Below are positions 7,362-16,040 of a stretch of DNA of 16,040 nt, piece after piece. Location: NCBI GenBank assembly GCA_002315625.1, contig DCHH01000031.1, positions 888 to 16,927 of the forward strand, read 5' to 3'. The notes under the pieces were generated by a model, which was not told where the DNA came from, did no database searches, and worked only from the letters and a program-made list of their open reading frames with translations. A program made the translations under genes and the position numbers. Each line of letters begins with the position of its first letter. The stretch's first letter is position 1. The stretch is from Bacteroidales bacterium UBA1757 (GTDB lineage: Bacteria; Bacteroidota; Bacteroidia; Bacteroidales; UBA1402).

Positions 7362-7380
7362 AAAATGCATTATTAAATGC
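7362..7380 (-). terminator. Weak hairpin plus T-run at the end of the DUF5107 gene
   Basis: On the minus strand GCATT (7380-7376) and AATGC (7371-7367) form a 5-bp stem whose loop contains the TAA stop codon, followed by ATTTTT. This is shaped like an intrinsic terminator but the stem is short and AT-rich. It is the only candidate between this gene and the btuB promoter. Confidence 0.3.
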
Positions 7381-10300
7381 CCATGATTTCCAGACCTTTC
7401 CGTCCCAGGTCAATCAAATGCTGACAATTGGAGCGGTTACGCAGGTCAAGGTCTTCATCCCAGATGGCCAGGTCAGGAAGTGAAACGGCAAAATAGTCCA
7501 TAACGACATGGTCATCAATATGGGCCTCTCCAAACCGGACCAAAGACTCAAAACGCTCAAGAGCCTCTTTTCCACGTCCGAGCTTGTTCAGTGCAAGTCC
7601 TTGATAATATATCTTTTCCGGATTGGCATCGTTGTAATACAAGGCCGTAGCAGGTTGAAGAATCCCTTTTGATGCCTTCTCGAAACACTCTCTGGAACGG
7701 TCTGCATCTCCAGCCATCTCCCAAGCCAGGCCAAGGAAATAATAGAAGTCCTGCTCCTGCGCGCCATAGAGTTTACCCTCACCCAAGTGATGAGGATATA
7801 CAAGACACTCTTCCAGGAGGGCGACAGCATCCTGCGGACGGTTCTCTGCCATAGCCTTGCCTGCCAGCTGCACACGAGCATACTGGTACTGGGCCGGCAC
7901 CTTGCCTTCTCCCCCTTCCCACGGATGGAATGTATGGGCATCAAGTTCTTCCATAGCCTCTTCCCAGCGGCCAAGCTGATTGAGCAAGGTAATCTCCTCC
8001 AGGACTAGGTCATCGCGCTCAGCAATAGGCTCCGGATAGGACTGCAAATTGTCAAGACGCTGCTGGTACGGATAGCCGAGTTTCTTGTATAGCTGGTCCA
8101 GTTCCATCAGTACACGGCTGTCGGTCGGGTCGAGCGAAAATGCCTTCTCCATAGCCTCCACCGCCTTCTTGCTGTCATGCTGCTTGTTGTAATAGGCCAA
8201 TGCCAGATTGCGCCAGACAGTCGGGAAATCAGGATTCAGCATCGCAGACTTTTCCCACGACTCAACGGCCAGGTCATATTGACGCTTGTCGTAGTAGAGG
8301 TTACCAAGTAAATAAGGAGCCTTGGAGTCGTGCTCAGGAGCCGACATCAGGGCTGATACCGCTTCGAGACGGTTCGGGAAACTGAGTGCCGGGTCGCTGG
8401 CAGCCGCCTTGTCGTATTGTCCAGAGTAATAATAGGACATGATGGTCACGGCCTTCACCTCCTCGGCCAGTTGCCAGACCTGAAAAGCCTCTGCATCAAG
8501 GCCGGCAGCCTTGTAGTCAAGGGCAAGTTCGTCATAGTTGTGCGGACAGCCGCGCATCAGTGAAATGAACGACTGTCGGTCACCTTGCCCGCACAGCATC
8601 TGCTCGAAAAGGCATCCGAAATTGAAGCGGTCGATTTTCAGGGACTCTTCACACAGTTGCAAAGCCTCGCTGACTCGACCTACATGACGGAGAACAGACG
8701 CTTTCAGTGCCCGCGCCTTATGGTTGTGCCAGTTTCTGAAAATGGCATGGTCAACTTCCCACAGGGCCCGATCCCATGCTTCCGCCGCAGCACTCAACTG
8801 TGCGCAGGCAAAATAACCGGCATCCTGCCAGGCGGCATTCCAAGTCGATTTGAAGAACCAGTCGTAGGCTTCGCTGTTTTTGCCCTGATATTTGAGGCAA
8901 AGTCCAAGGTTGTAAAGCGGTTCCCCGTCATACGGATTCAGATTGCGTCTGCGAAGAACTGCGACAGCCTTGCGAAGATAGGGCTCTGCAACGTCAAATC
9001 TGCCACGTCGTATATACCACAGGCCTACCGCATTGTTGCAGCGAACATCATCCGAATCGCGCCGCAATGCCTCCTCGTAATAGTCAAGAGCACTCCATGT
9101 GGCATGACGATACTGTTCAAGGTGCAGGCCGGTAAGGTAAAGCTGCTCGTTTGTGGTGATTTCAGAGGGCTTAAGGGCCGCCTCAGCAGCCGGCGGAATC
9201 TCTGACGACTGCCCGGCACGCCCGCGACACATAAGGCCGTTCACACTGAAATCGACATCCTTCAACGATACACCCTCCGACAGGGCGACATGCTTTTCAT
9301 AAACCTTTTCCGGTGAGAGCTCGCACTGCTCCTCAAAGAGCACCTTGCCGTCAGCTGTGGCCACCTGTACCTTGCACTGCTGCACAGATGTGGCATAGGC
9401 CATCACCTTCACGCCGCCGCCATCCTCCACCATATTGAGCACCATATCACGGCTGGCCTGCTTGACGATGCCCAACTCGCGATAGGGGAAGAAATACTGC
9501 ACGAACGATTTTTCCTCGTAGGGCATAAGCCAGCTGAAATCGGGCTGGTTTTCGGTATAGACACCGGCCATAAGCTCGATGTATGGCCCGTCCTCATCGG
9601 TCAGATTGCGGTCCCAGGCCCGGCCGAAATCGCCGTTTCCCCAGGTCCACTGCTTCTTGCCGGGGCTGTAGCGGTGGTCGGCCACATGCAACATACCGGC
9701 ATGTGTATCGTTCTCGTACCCGCCCTCGAAATCAAACTCCGACTTGGCGACCATGTACGAAGTGGGAACGAAAATGTTCTTGTAGTTGGAAATATCTACC
9801 CCCGCACTGTAATCCATTTTGTAATAGACTCCAGTAGCAATCGGGAATGTGCTGACGGCACGCTTTCCATGGTCAAAGACGGCATTCACATCTGGCGGGA
9901 AGACACTCTGGTAGGCATCATTGACCTTGACTGCCGGGTTGGCCCACCACAGGAAAGTCTGAGGCGTCTCGGTCGGATTATAGAGCACACCCTTGATTTC
10001 CAGGTATGCACAGCCCGGTCTCAAGGTGAAACCGGCCATTCCCTTCTGGTGGAACATCTGTTCCCGTTCCGAGCACCACACCGTAACACTTCCGTCACCG
10101 TTCTCCTCAATGGTGCAATCGACTGGCTGGAAAGTACTTGGACGATGGTGCTGCGGCCAGTTGAACTCAATGCCACCGCTTATCCAGGGGCCGGCAAGAC
10201 CGACCAGAGCCGGCTTGATGACCTGGTTGTAATAGATAAAGTCGCGTTTTGCAATCTTGTCGTAAGCCCTTTGCACACGTCCGCCCAACTCCGGGAGAAT

Positions 10301-10507
10301 CATGATTTTCAGATACTCGTTCTCGAGCATCACAGCTTCGTACGTGTGGTCCGTCTTCACATCGGCGATAGACTCCACAACGGGATAGGGATAAACCACA
10401 CCGCTACTTCCCTGATAAACTCTCTTTTCGAGGAATACCGGATTCTTTTCAGGTTTTCCGATTTCGTATGTGGGAATCACCACATTTTCCTTCCATGCCT
10501 TGACCAT
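7373..10507 (-). CDS. DUF5107 domain protein with C-terminal TPR repeats, function unknown
   Basis: This 1044-residue protein has no signal peptide or membrane segment and is probably cytoplasmic. Residues 1 to about 420 are beta-rich and match the DUF5107 type; EYLKIMILPELGGRV (64-78) recalls the N-lobe of galactose-mutarotase-like sandwiches, and the cluster SGGIEFNWPQHHRPS (110-124), rich in His, Trp and Glu, would be a plausible active-site or sugar-binding region. From about 455 to 1000 come TPR-like helix pairs, clearest at 470-515, 529-550, 731-760, 765-793, 920-945 and 966-990, with a WEGGEG motif at 863-868. It follows the sugar transporter gene by 7 bases and so probably acts on, or senses, the imported sugar or a derivative. 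No enzyme activity can be assigned; a mutarotase, glycosidase-like or scaffold role are all open. Confidence 0.88.
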   Translation of the reverse strand: MVKAWKENVVIPTYEIGKPEKNPVFLEKRVYQGSSGVVYPYPVVESIADVKTDHTYEAVMLENEYLKIMILPELGGRVQRAYDKIAKRDFIYYNQVIKPALVGLAGPWISGGIEFNWPQHHRPSTFQPVDCTIEENGDGSVTVWCSEREQMFHQKGMAGFTLRPGCAYLEIKGVLYNPTETPQTFLWWANPAVKVNDAYQSVFPPDVNAVFDHGKRAVSTFPIATGVYYKMDYSAGVDISNYKNIFVPTSYMVAKSEFDFEGGYENDTHAGMLHVADHRYSPGKKQWTWGNGDFGRAWDRNLTDEDGPYIELMAGVYTENQPDFSWLMPYEEKSFVQYFFPYRELGIVKQASRDMVLNMVEDGGGVKVMAYATSVQQCKVQVATADGKVLFEEQCELSPEKVYEKHVALSEGVSLKDVDFSVNGLMCRGRAGQSSEIPPAAEAALKPSEITTNEQLYLTGLHLEQYRHATWSALDYYEEALRRDSDDVRCNNAVGLWYIRRGRFDVAEPYLRKAVAVLRRRNLNPYDGEPLYNLGLCLKYQGKNSEAYDWFFKSTWNAAWQDAGYFACAQLSAAAEAWDRALWEVDHAIFRNWHNHKARALKASVLRHVGRVSEALQLCEESLKIDRFNFGCLFEQMLCGQGDRQSFISLMRGCPHNYDELALDYKAAGLDAEAFQVWQLAEEVKAVTIMSYYYSGQYDKAAASDPALSFPNRLEAVSALMSAPEHDSKAPYLLGNLYYDKRQYDLAVESWEKSAMLNPDFPTVWRNLALAYYNKQHDSKKAVEAMEKAFSLDPTDSRVLMELDQLYKKLGYPYQQRLDNLQSYPEPIAERDDLVLEEITLLNQLGRWEEAMEELDAHTFHPWEGGEGKVPAQYQYARVQLAGKAMAENRPQDAVALLEECLVYPHHLGEGKLYGAQEQDFYYFLGLAWEMAGDADRSRECFEKASKGILQPATALYYNDANPEKIYYQGLALNKLGRGKEALERFESLVRFGEAHIDDHVVMDYFAVSLPDLAIWDEDLDLRNRSNCQHLIDLGRKGLEIMGI

Positions 10508-10514
10508 GATGCCT

Positions 10515-11879
10515 TTATTTAATCAGTTCTTTTTCCAGTTGCTCAAGCGATTTACCCTTTGTCTCAGGCAGGGCCTTAATGAAATAGAAGAGGGCCGCCA
10601 CACAGATAGCCGTGTAAATCCAGAACGTGCCGCTTGTACCCAATGCCGCGTTCAGCAGGGGGAACGATAAAGTGAGGGTGAAACTGCCTACCCACAGTAC
10701 GAATGTCGCTGTTGCAACAGCCACGGCACGCACGCGGTTGGGGAATATCTCAGCAATCAGAACCCAGGTGATGGGACCCAGCGTCATTGCATAGCAGGCT
10801 ATTGCCAGCACGCAGAGCACCACCATTGCCACTCCCTGAACATGGAAGAAATAGCATGCCCCGAGAATCGCGTAAATACCGGCCAGACCACCGGCTCCAA
10901 GGAGCATCAGCGCCCTGCGACCCAGTTTCTCGACCGAGAAAAGTGCCACGAAAGTAAACACAAGATTGGCAATACCAGTAATGACGATGTTGATGAATGT
11001 ATTATCAACGTCATACCCGGCACTCTGGAAAATTTCCTGGGCATAGTTGAAAATCACATTCGTTCCGCACCACTGCTGGAAAAAGGCGATTATGCATCCC
11101 AAGACCAAGACTTTATGGAAAGGCTTGCTGAACAACAGCTTGAGACCTCCCTTTTCCTCTTTTGCAGATTCCTGGCGGCTGTTTTCAAAAGCCTCCATCT
11201 CATCACCAGCATAATTCTCGCCTCCGACTTTGACCAGCACATTACGGGCCTGAGCCGATTTGCCACTGAGAGCCAGCCAACGGGGACTTTCAGGAATGAA
11301 GAAAGCCAGCACAAGGAACGCTGCCGAAGGGAATGCAGTGGCCCAGAACATCCATCTCCATCCGCTTTCCAGATTCCATTCCAGTGAATGTGTGCCGGCA
11401 ATCCGCCAGTTGGCAATCTGAGCGGCCAGAATTCCGATGACAATGGTCAACTGGTTGATAGTGACCAATTTTCCACGAATTGAAGCTGGAGCAACCTCGG
11501 CTATGTACATAGGGCTCAGTCCGGATGCCGTACCAATGGCGATACCACCGACAAAGCGTGCAACAAGGAACCAGCCGAAACTGTTGAAGCCACCCGTTCC
11601 AATAGAAGATACAACAAAAATGAAAGCCGAAAGAATCAACAGAGGCTTGCGTCCGAACCTGTCAGCCAGTGTTCCAACCGCCATAGCGCCAACCATACAT
11701 CCGGCCAGTGCAATACTTGTAGCAAGTCCTATAAGAAGGTTGTTTGACTCTATACCAAAGAATTGTTCATAGAAAATTTTGGCTCCTCCGATTACGACCC
11801 AATCATAACCGAACAGCAGACCACCCATTGCCGAGACAATGCAGATGAAATAGATAAATGGCTTGTTGAAACTATACAT
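10515..11879 (-). CDS. MFS sugar:proton symporter (sugar porter family)
   Basis: This 454-residue inner-membrane transporter has twelve predicted transmembrane segments and all the sugar porter hallmarks: GGLLFGYD (19-26, the Asp at the position coupling protons in XylE), DRFGRKPLL (73-81), PESPRWL (196-202), the sugar-contact QQ..GTN at 268-274, EKLGRR (317-322), TWVLIAEIFP (371-380) and PETKGKSLEQLE (438-449). These suggest import of a monosaccharide such as a pentose or hexose with H+; xylose or arabinose is possible but the sequence does not settle it. After GYD the usual TxVISGA is WVVIGGA, a variant in the first helix. The start is 2 bases after the glutamine synthetase stop and the DUF5107 gene begins 7 bases after its own stop, so the three genes are likely one transcript. 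Confidence 0.9.
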   Translation of the reverse strand: MYSFNKPFIYFICIVSAMGGLLFGYDWVVIGGAKIFYEQFFGIESNNLLIGLATSIALAGCMVGAMAVGTLADRFGRKPLLILSAFIFVVSSIGTGGFNSFGWFLVARFVGGIAIGTASGLSPMYIAEVAPASIRGKLVTINQLTIVIGILAAQIANWRIAGTHSLEWNLESGWRWMFWATAFPSAAFLVLAFFIPESPRWLALSGKSAQARNVLVKVGGENYAGDEMEAFENSRQESAKEEKGGLKLLFSKPFHKVLVLGCIIAFFQQWCGTNVIFNYAQEIFQSAGYDVDNTFINIVITGIANLVFTFVALFSVEKLGRRALMLLGAGGLAGIYAILGACYFFHVQGVAMVVLCVLAIACYAMTLGPITWVLIAEIFPNRVRAVAVATATFVLWVGSFTLTLSFPLLNAALGTSGTFWIYTAICVAALFYFIKALPETKGKSLEQLEKELIK

Positions 11880-11881
11880 TG

Positions 11882-14068
<2,187 letters not shown>

Positions 14069-14089
14069 AACGGATTATTGTATTCAGTT

Positions 14090-14098
14090 GCAAAAGTA
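14090..14098 (-). promoter_or_regulatory. Predicted -7 element of the glutamine synthetase operon
   Basis: TACTTTTGC on the minus strand fits TAnnTTTG and ends 21 bases before the ATG, predicting a leader of only about 15 bases. Its -33 region would overlap the -7 element of the divergent gene, and no TTTG is seen there. Confidence 0.6.
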
Positions 14099-14111
14099 TG
14101 GAAAATTACTG

Positions 14112-14120
14112 TACTTTTGC
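14112..14120 (+). promoter_or_regulatory. Predicted -7 element of the small lipoprotein gene
   Basis: TACTTTTGC on the plus strand fits TAnnTTTG, with TTG at 14088-14090 placed 21 bases upstream as a possible -33 element. It lies about 31 bases before the ATG at 14152 and is the exact mirror copy of the element at 14090-14098. Confidence 0.6.
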
Positions 14121-14151
14121 CCATTCAACAACCATCAAACATAATTCAATT

Positions 14152-14514
14152 ATGAAAACACTGAAATCTTTTTTGTGCGTGGCCATCGTACTGGCAGCTA
14201 CCGCCCTTCTGGCTGTTTCCTGCAACAATGACGACAGCAGTTCCGCTGACCAGAAAGTTTCGTACGCCGTTCAAGCACATCTTTCGACCCAAAAAACAGG
14301 AGTGAGCATGGATGAAGTACAGAATGCCATTATATCTTATTCCTCAAAGTTGATTTCGTCTGTTTCAAATGCGAAAAGTGACAGCGAGGCCATCTCCAAA
14401 GTCGAAGCTGTAATTGAGGATTACAAGGCGAACTGGTCACCTTGCAGCGGAGAAGTCACCATATCTAAAAATATTGGAGAGAAGTCAACAGAACTAAAGA
14501 AAATCACGTTCTGA
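14152..14514 (+). CDS. Small hypothetical lipoprotein
   Basis: The protein has 120 residues and no family I recognise. The start at 14152 gives a textbook type II signal peptide: MKTLKSF, a hydrophobic stretch and the lipobox LAVSC with Cys24, followed by an acidic and serine-rich linker NNDDSSSADQ. Asn and Asp directly after the Cys are compatible with export to the outer membrane. The remainder is mostly helix-prone (about 45-90, MDEVQNAIISYSSKLISSV and EAISKVEAVIEDYKANW) and ends in a short Cys-containing stretch (PCSGEVTIS) and a basic tail. Upstream Mets in the same frame precede or overlap the predicted promoter and were not used. It is the only intact plus-strand gene here and is divergent from glutamine synthetase, sharing an 83-base intergenic region. 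Confidence 0.75.
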   Translation: MKTLKSFLCVAIVLAATALLAVSCNNDDSSSADQKVSYAVQAHLSTQKTGVSMDEVQNAIISYSSKLISSVSNAKSDSEAISKVEAVIEDYKANWSPCSGEVTISKNIGEKSTELKKITF

Positions 14515-14526
14515 TATAGCATATCA
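14512..14526. repeat. Perfect inverted repeat joining two convergent stop codons
   Basis: TGATAT-AGC-ATATCA is a 6-bp stem with a 3-base loop. Its left end is the TGA of the small lipoprotein gene and its right end, read on the other strand, is the TGA of the hydrolase gene. It may help end transcription from both sides, but it is AT-rich and lacks a clear T-run. A second stem, GGCAGG (14535-14540) with CCTGCC (14549-14554), lies just inside the hydrolase gene. Confidence 0.45.
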
Positions 14527-15369
14527 AATCCCCTGGCAGGTATCAGAGCCTGCCGCATGAGGTAATGCGCCTGCATAATGCTTTCCAACACGCTTTATGC
14601 AGGCGCTTGCTGTAATGCTGTCGTGATAAAAGATAAGCCTTGCGGAAATAGCCTCAGCTGCCTGCATAAGCCGCATTTTCTCTTCGGCCGACACGGCGGC
14701 TGCATTGTCGATGGCTGCAATGCACCCCTGAGTGATGTGAAGGCTCATCGGCACTACATCGCCCGAGAATACAAAACTGCCTTGAGGGGTTTCGATGAAA
14801 GAGGCCAGCTGGTCTGTAGTATGACCCTGATAAATTCTAAGCGTCAGCCCTTCAAACAGTTGTCGGTCAGCGGTCAGCAGTTCCAGCTTGCCGGCATCAT
14901 AAACCGCCTGCATATTTTCACGTAAGTAGGCATCTTCCTCCCAGAAAGTCGGGTGGAGGGAGTTTTCCCACTGCCCTTTTGTGGTCCAGTGCCGGGCATT
15001 TGGAAAGGTCATGACCAGACGTCCGTCAGCAAGAGCCTTGGTACAGCCTCCGCAGTGGTCAAAGTGAAGATGACTCAGCACAACATCGGTAACATCCGAG
15101 GCTTTGTAACCCTGGCTTTCCAATGCCGCTTCAATGTCAATGACATCATGGAATCCATAATATGACATACCTGTAGGCTTCAGTCCTACACCACTGTCAA
15201 ACAACACTTTACGCTCTCCAAAATCCACAAAGAGACAGCGCATTGCAAGAGGACAGCGATTGTCTTCATCGACGGGATATTTGTGCGCCCATACCTTGCG
15301 TGACATTACACCGAACATGGCCCCGCCATCGGTCGAGAAACTCCCTGCCTCTATTGTGAAAATTTTCAT
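14524..15369 (-). CDS. Metallo-beta-lactamase-fold hydrolase
   Basis: The 281-residue cytoplasmic-type protein has no signal peptide and the complete zinc-binding set of the MBL superfamily: SHLHFDH (99-105, H100, H102, D104, H105), GHTTDQ (182-187, H183), the bridging Asp in FSGDVVP (D204) and a last His in IFYHDS (H249). Such enzymes hydrolyse lactones, thioesters or phosphodiesters; the overall layout is like that of the lactonase-type MBL hydrolases, but the substrate is not evident. Thr replaces the Pro often seen after GHT. Its ATG overlaps the stop of the upstream BASS transporter gene as ATGA, so translation is probably coupled, which suggests it processes what the transporter brings in. 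It converges on the small lipoprotein gene with only 9 bases between stops. Confidence 0.9.
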   Translation of the reverse strand: MKIFTIEAGSFSTDGGAMFGVMSRKVWAHKYPVDEDNRCPLAMRCLFVDFGERKVLFDSGVGLKPTGMSYYGFHDVIDIEAALESQGYKASDVTDVVLSHLHFDHCGGCTKALADGRLVMTFPNARHWTTKGQWENSLHPTFWEEDAYLRENMQAVYDAGKLELLTADRQLFEGLTLRIYQGHTTDQLASFIETPQGSFVFSGDVVPMSLHITQGCIAAIDNAAAVSAEEKMRLMQAAEAISARLIFYHDSITASACIKRVGKHYAGALPHAAGSDTCQGI

Positions 15370-16040
15370 TGTTGGGTCTGTTTTTCAGCAGCAGACTGCA
15401 AAGCCGCCTGTTCAACCGCCTTCCGCTGACGATATAGTTGCCATGTGTTGTAAAGATTGTGGTAGATACTGTAGAAGCCACCTGCAACCGACACAAGCGG
15501 ATCCATGAAAGTGTAGCCCATCCAAATACCGAAGACTGTGTTTTTCTGGCCCAAAGCCTGACCGGCGCTGATGGTGTTGCCATAGTGTCTGCCAACAACC
15601 TTGCCTATTCCAAACTGAAAGGCACAAGCCAAAGCCGAAGCAACGGCGATATCAACCAAAACCGAGAGAGGCTGATGGCTGTTGGCAATGCCACGCGTAC
15701 TCATAAGGATGGCCAGCGTCAGAGCCATAGCCCAAAGATAGAATGACCAGTGGGCATAGCGCATGAAAAAAGCGTGCACCTCAGGAGCCAGCCAGCGTAC
15801 CAGCCAAGCCACGATTCCAGGCAGTAGCAGCAAGGGAAACACCTTCGCGATAATTGTGCCGAACGCACTCCAGAAACTCATACCCTCCTGCTGATAAATC
15901 AGCGGGACAAAAGTGGGAACCAGCAAAGCCACCAGCAAATTAATCAGTATCGTATAGGTCACAACGGATGCCATGTCGCCGCCAAGTTTGCCCGTCACGA
16001 CTGCACAAGCGGTGGCAGTCGGACAAATCAGGCAGAGCAT
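15366..16040 (-). CDS. Bile acid:sodium symporter family (BASS) transporter, 5' end outside window
   Basis: The C-terminal 224 residues of a membrane transporter are visible; the family is usually about 300-340 residues, so roughly a third lies beyond the right edge and the true start is not seen. CPTATACAVVTGKLGGD near the visible start is the family's conserved crossover region with the sodium-binding polar residues, and GQALGQKNTVFGIWMGY with TFMDPLVSVAGGFYSIYHNLYN is the second conserved block. Several hydrophobic helices separate them. The last 25 residues (YRQRKAVEQAALQ...) are a charged cytoplasmic tail. Despite the name, members carry various organic anions with Na+, and no substrate can be assigned. 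The stop codon overlaps the start of the MBL hydrolase gene. Confidence 0.88.
   Translation of the reverse strand: MLCLICPTATACAVVTGKLGGDMASVVTYTILINLLVALLVPTFVPLIYQQEGMSFWSAFGTIIAKVFPLLLLPGIVAWLVRWLAPEVHAFFMRYAHWSFYLWAMALTLAILMSTRGIANSHQPLSVLVDIAVASALACAFQFGIGKVVGRHYGNTISAGQALGQKNTVFGIWMGYTFMDPLVSVAGGFYSIYHNLYNTWQLYRQRKAVEQAALQSAAEKQTQQ

Noticed and set aside
14098..14151. Longer form of the small lipoprotein starting at 14098
   Set aside because: That start lies upstream of the predicted -7 element and would add a polar stretch before the signal peptide. The Met at 14152 gives a canonical leader.

Overview
The window looks like chromosome of a gut-type member of the Bacteroidales (Bacteroides/Prevotella-like). 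Four signs support this: a type III glutamine synthetase of about 729 codons, a BtuB receptor paired with a BtuG-like surface propeller lipoprotein, TAnnTTTG-type -7 promoter elements, and an AAA-ATPase/nuclease family that is typically multicopy in this order. Genus cannot be fixed from the sequence alone. No tRNA, rRNA, CRISPR array, integrase or attachment site was seen. Apart from the left-edge insertion-sequence remnant and one small lipoprotein gene, every gene lies on the minus strand.

Left edge (1-1935): a decayed IS4-family transposase (one frameshift, one in-frame stop), a short orphan segment, and an AAA-ATPase-like/PD-(D/E)XK family gene that has lost its C-terminal nuclease domain exactly where it meets this foreign DNA. 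This is the only clearly rearranged part of the window.

Cobalamin region (1936-7348): reading on the minus strand, a Bacteroidetes promoter, a canonical cobalamin riboswitch, btuB (outer-membrane TonB-dependent receptor) and a BtuG-like lipoprotein that would cap the receptor and capture vitamin B12 at the cell surface. Directly after, behind its own promoter, come an NhaD-type Na+/H+ antiporter and a nitroreductase carrying a lipoprotein signal, 20 bases apart.

Central operon (7373-14068): glutamine synthetase III, a sugar:proton symporter of the MFS and a 1044-residue DUF5107-plus-TPR protein, separated by 2 and 7 bases and therefore probably one transcript. It joins a nitrogen-assimilation enzyme to sugar uptake and to a large cytoplasmic protein of unknown activity. 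This is the best candidate in the window for an undescribed functional unit.

Right part (14090-16040): a perfect inverted repeat of two -7 elements fires the glutamine synthetase operon leftward and a small orphan lipoprotein rightward. Converging on that lipoprotein is a two-gene operon, a bile acid:sodium symporter family transporter (cut by the window edge) and a metallo-beta-lactamase-fold hydrolase, whose stop and start overlap as ATGA.
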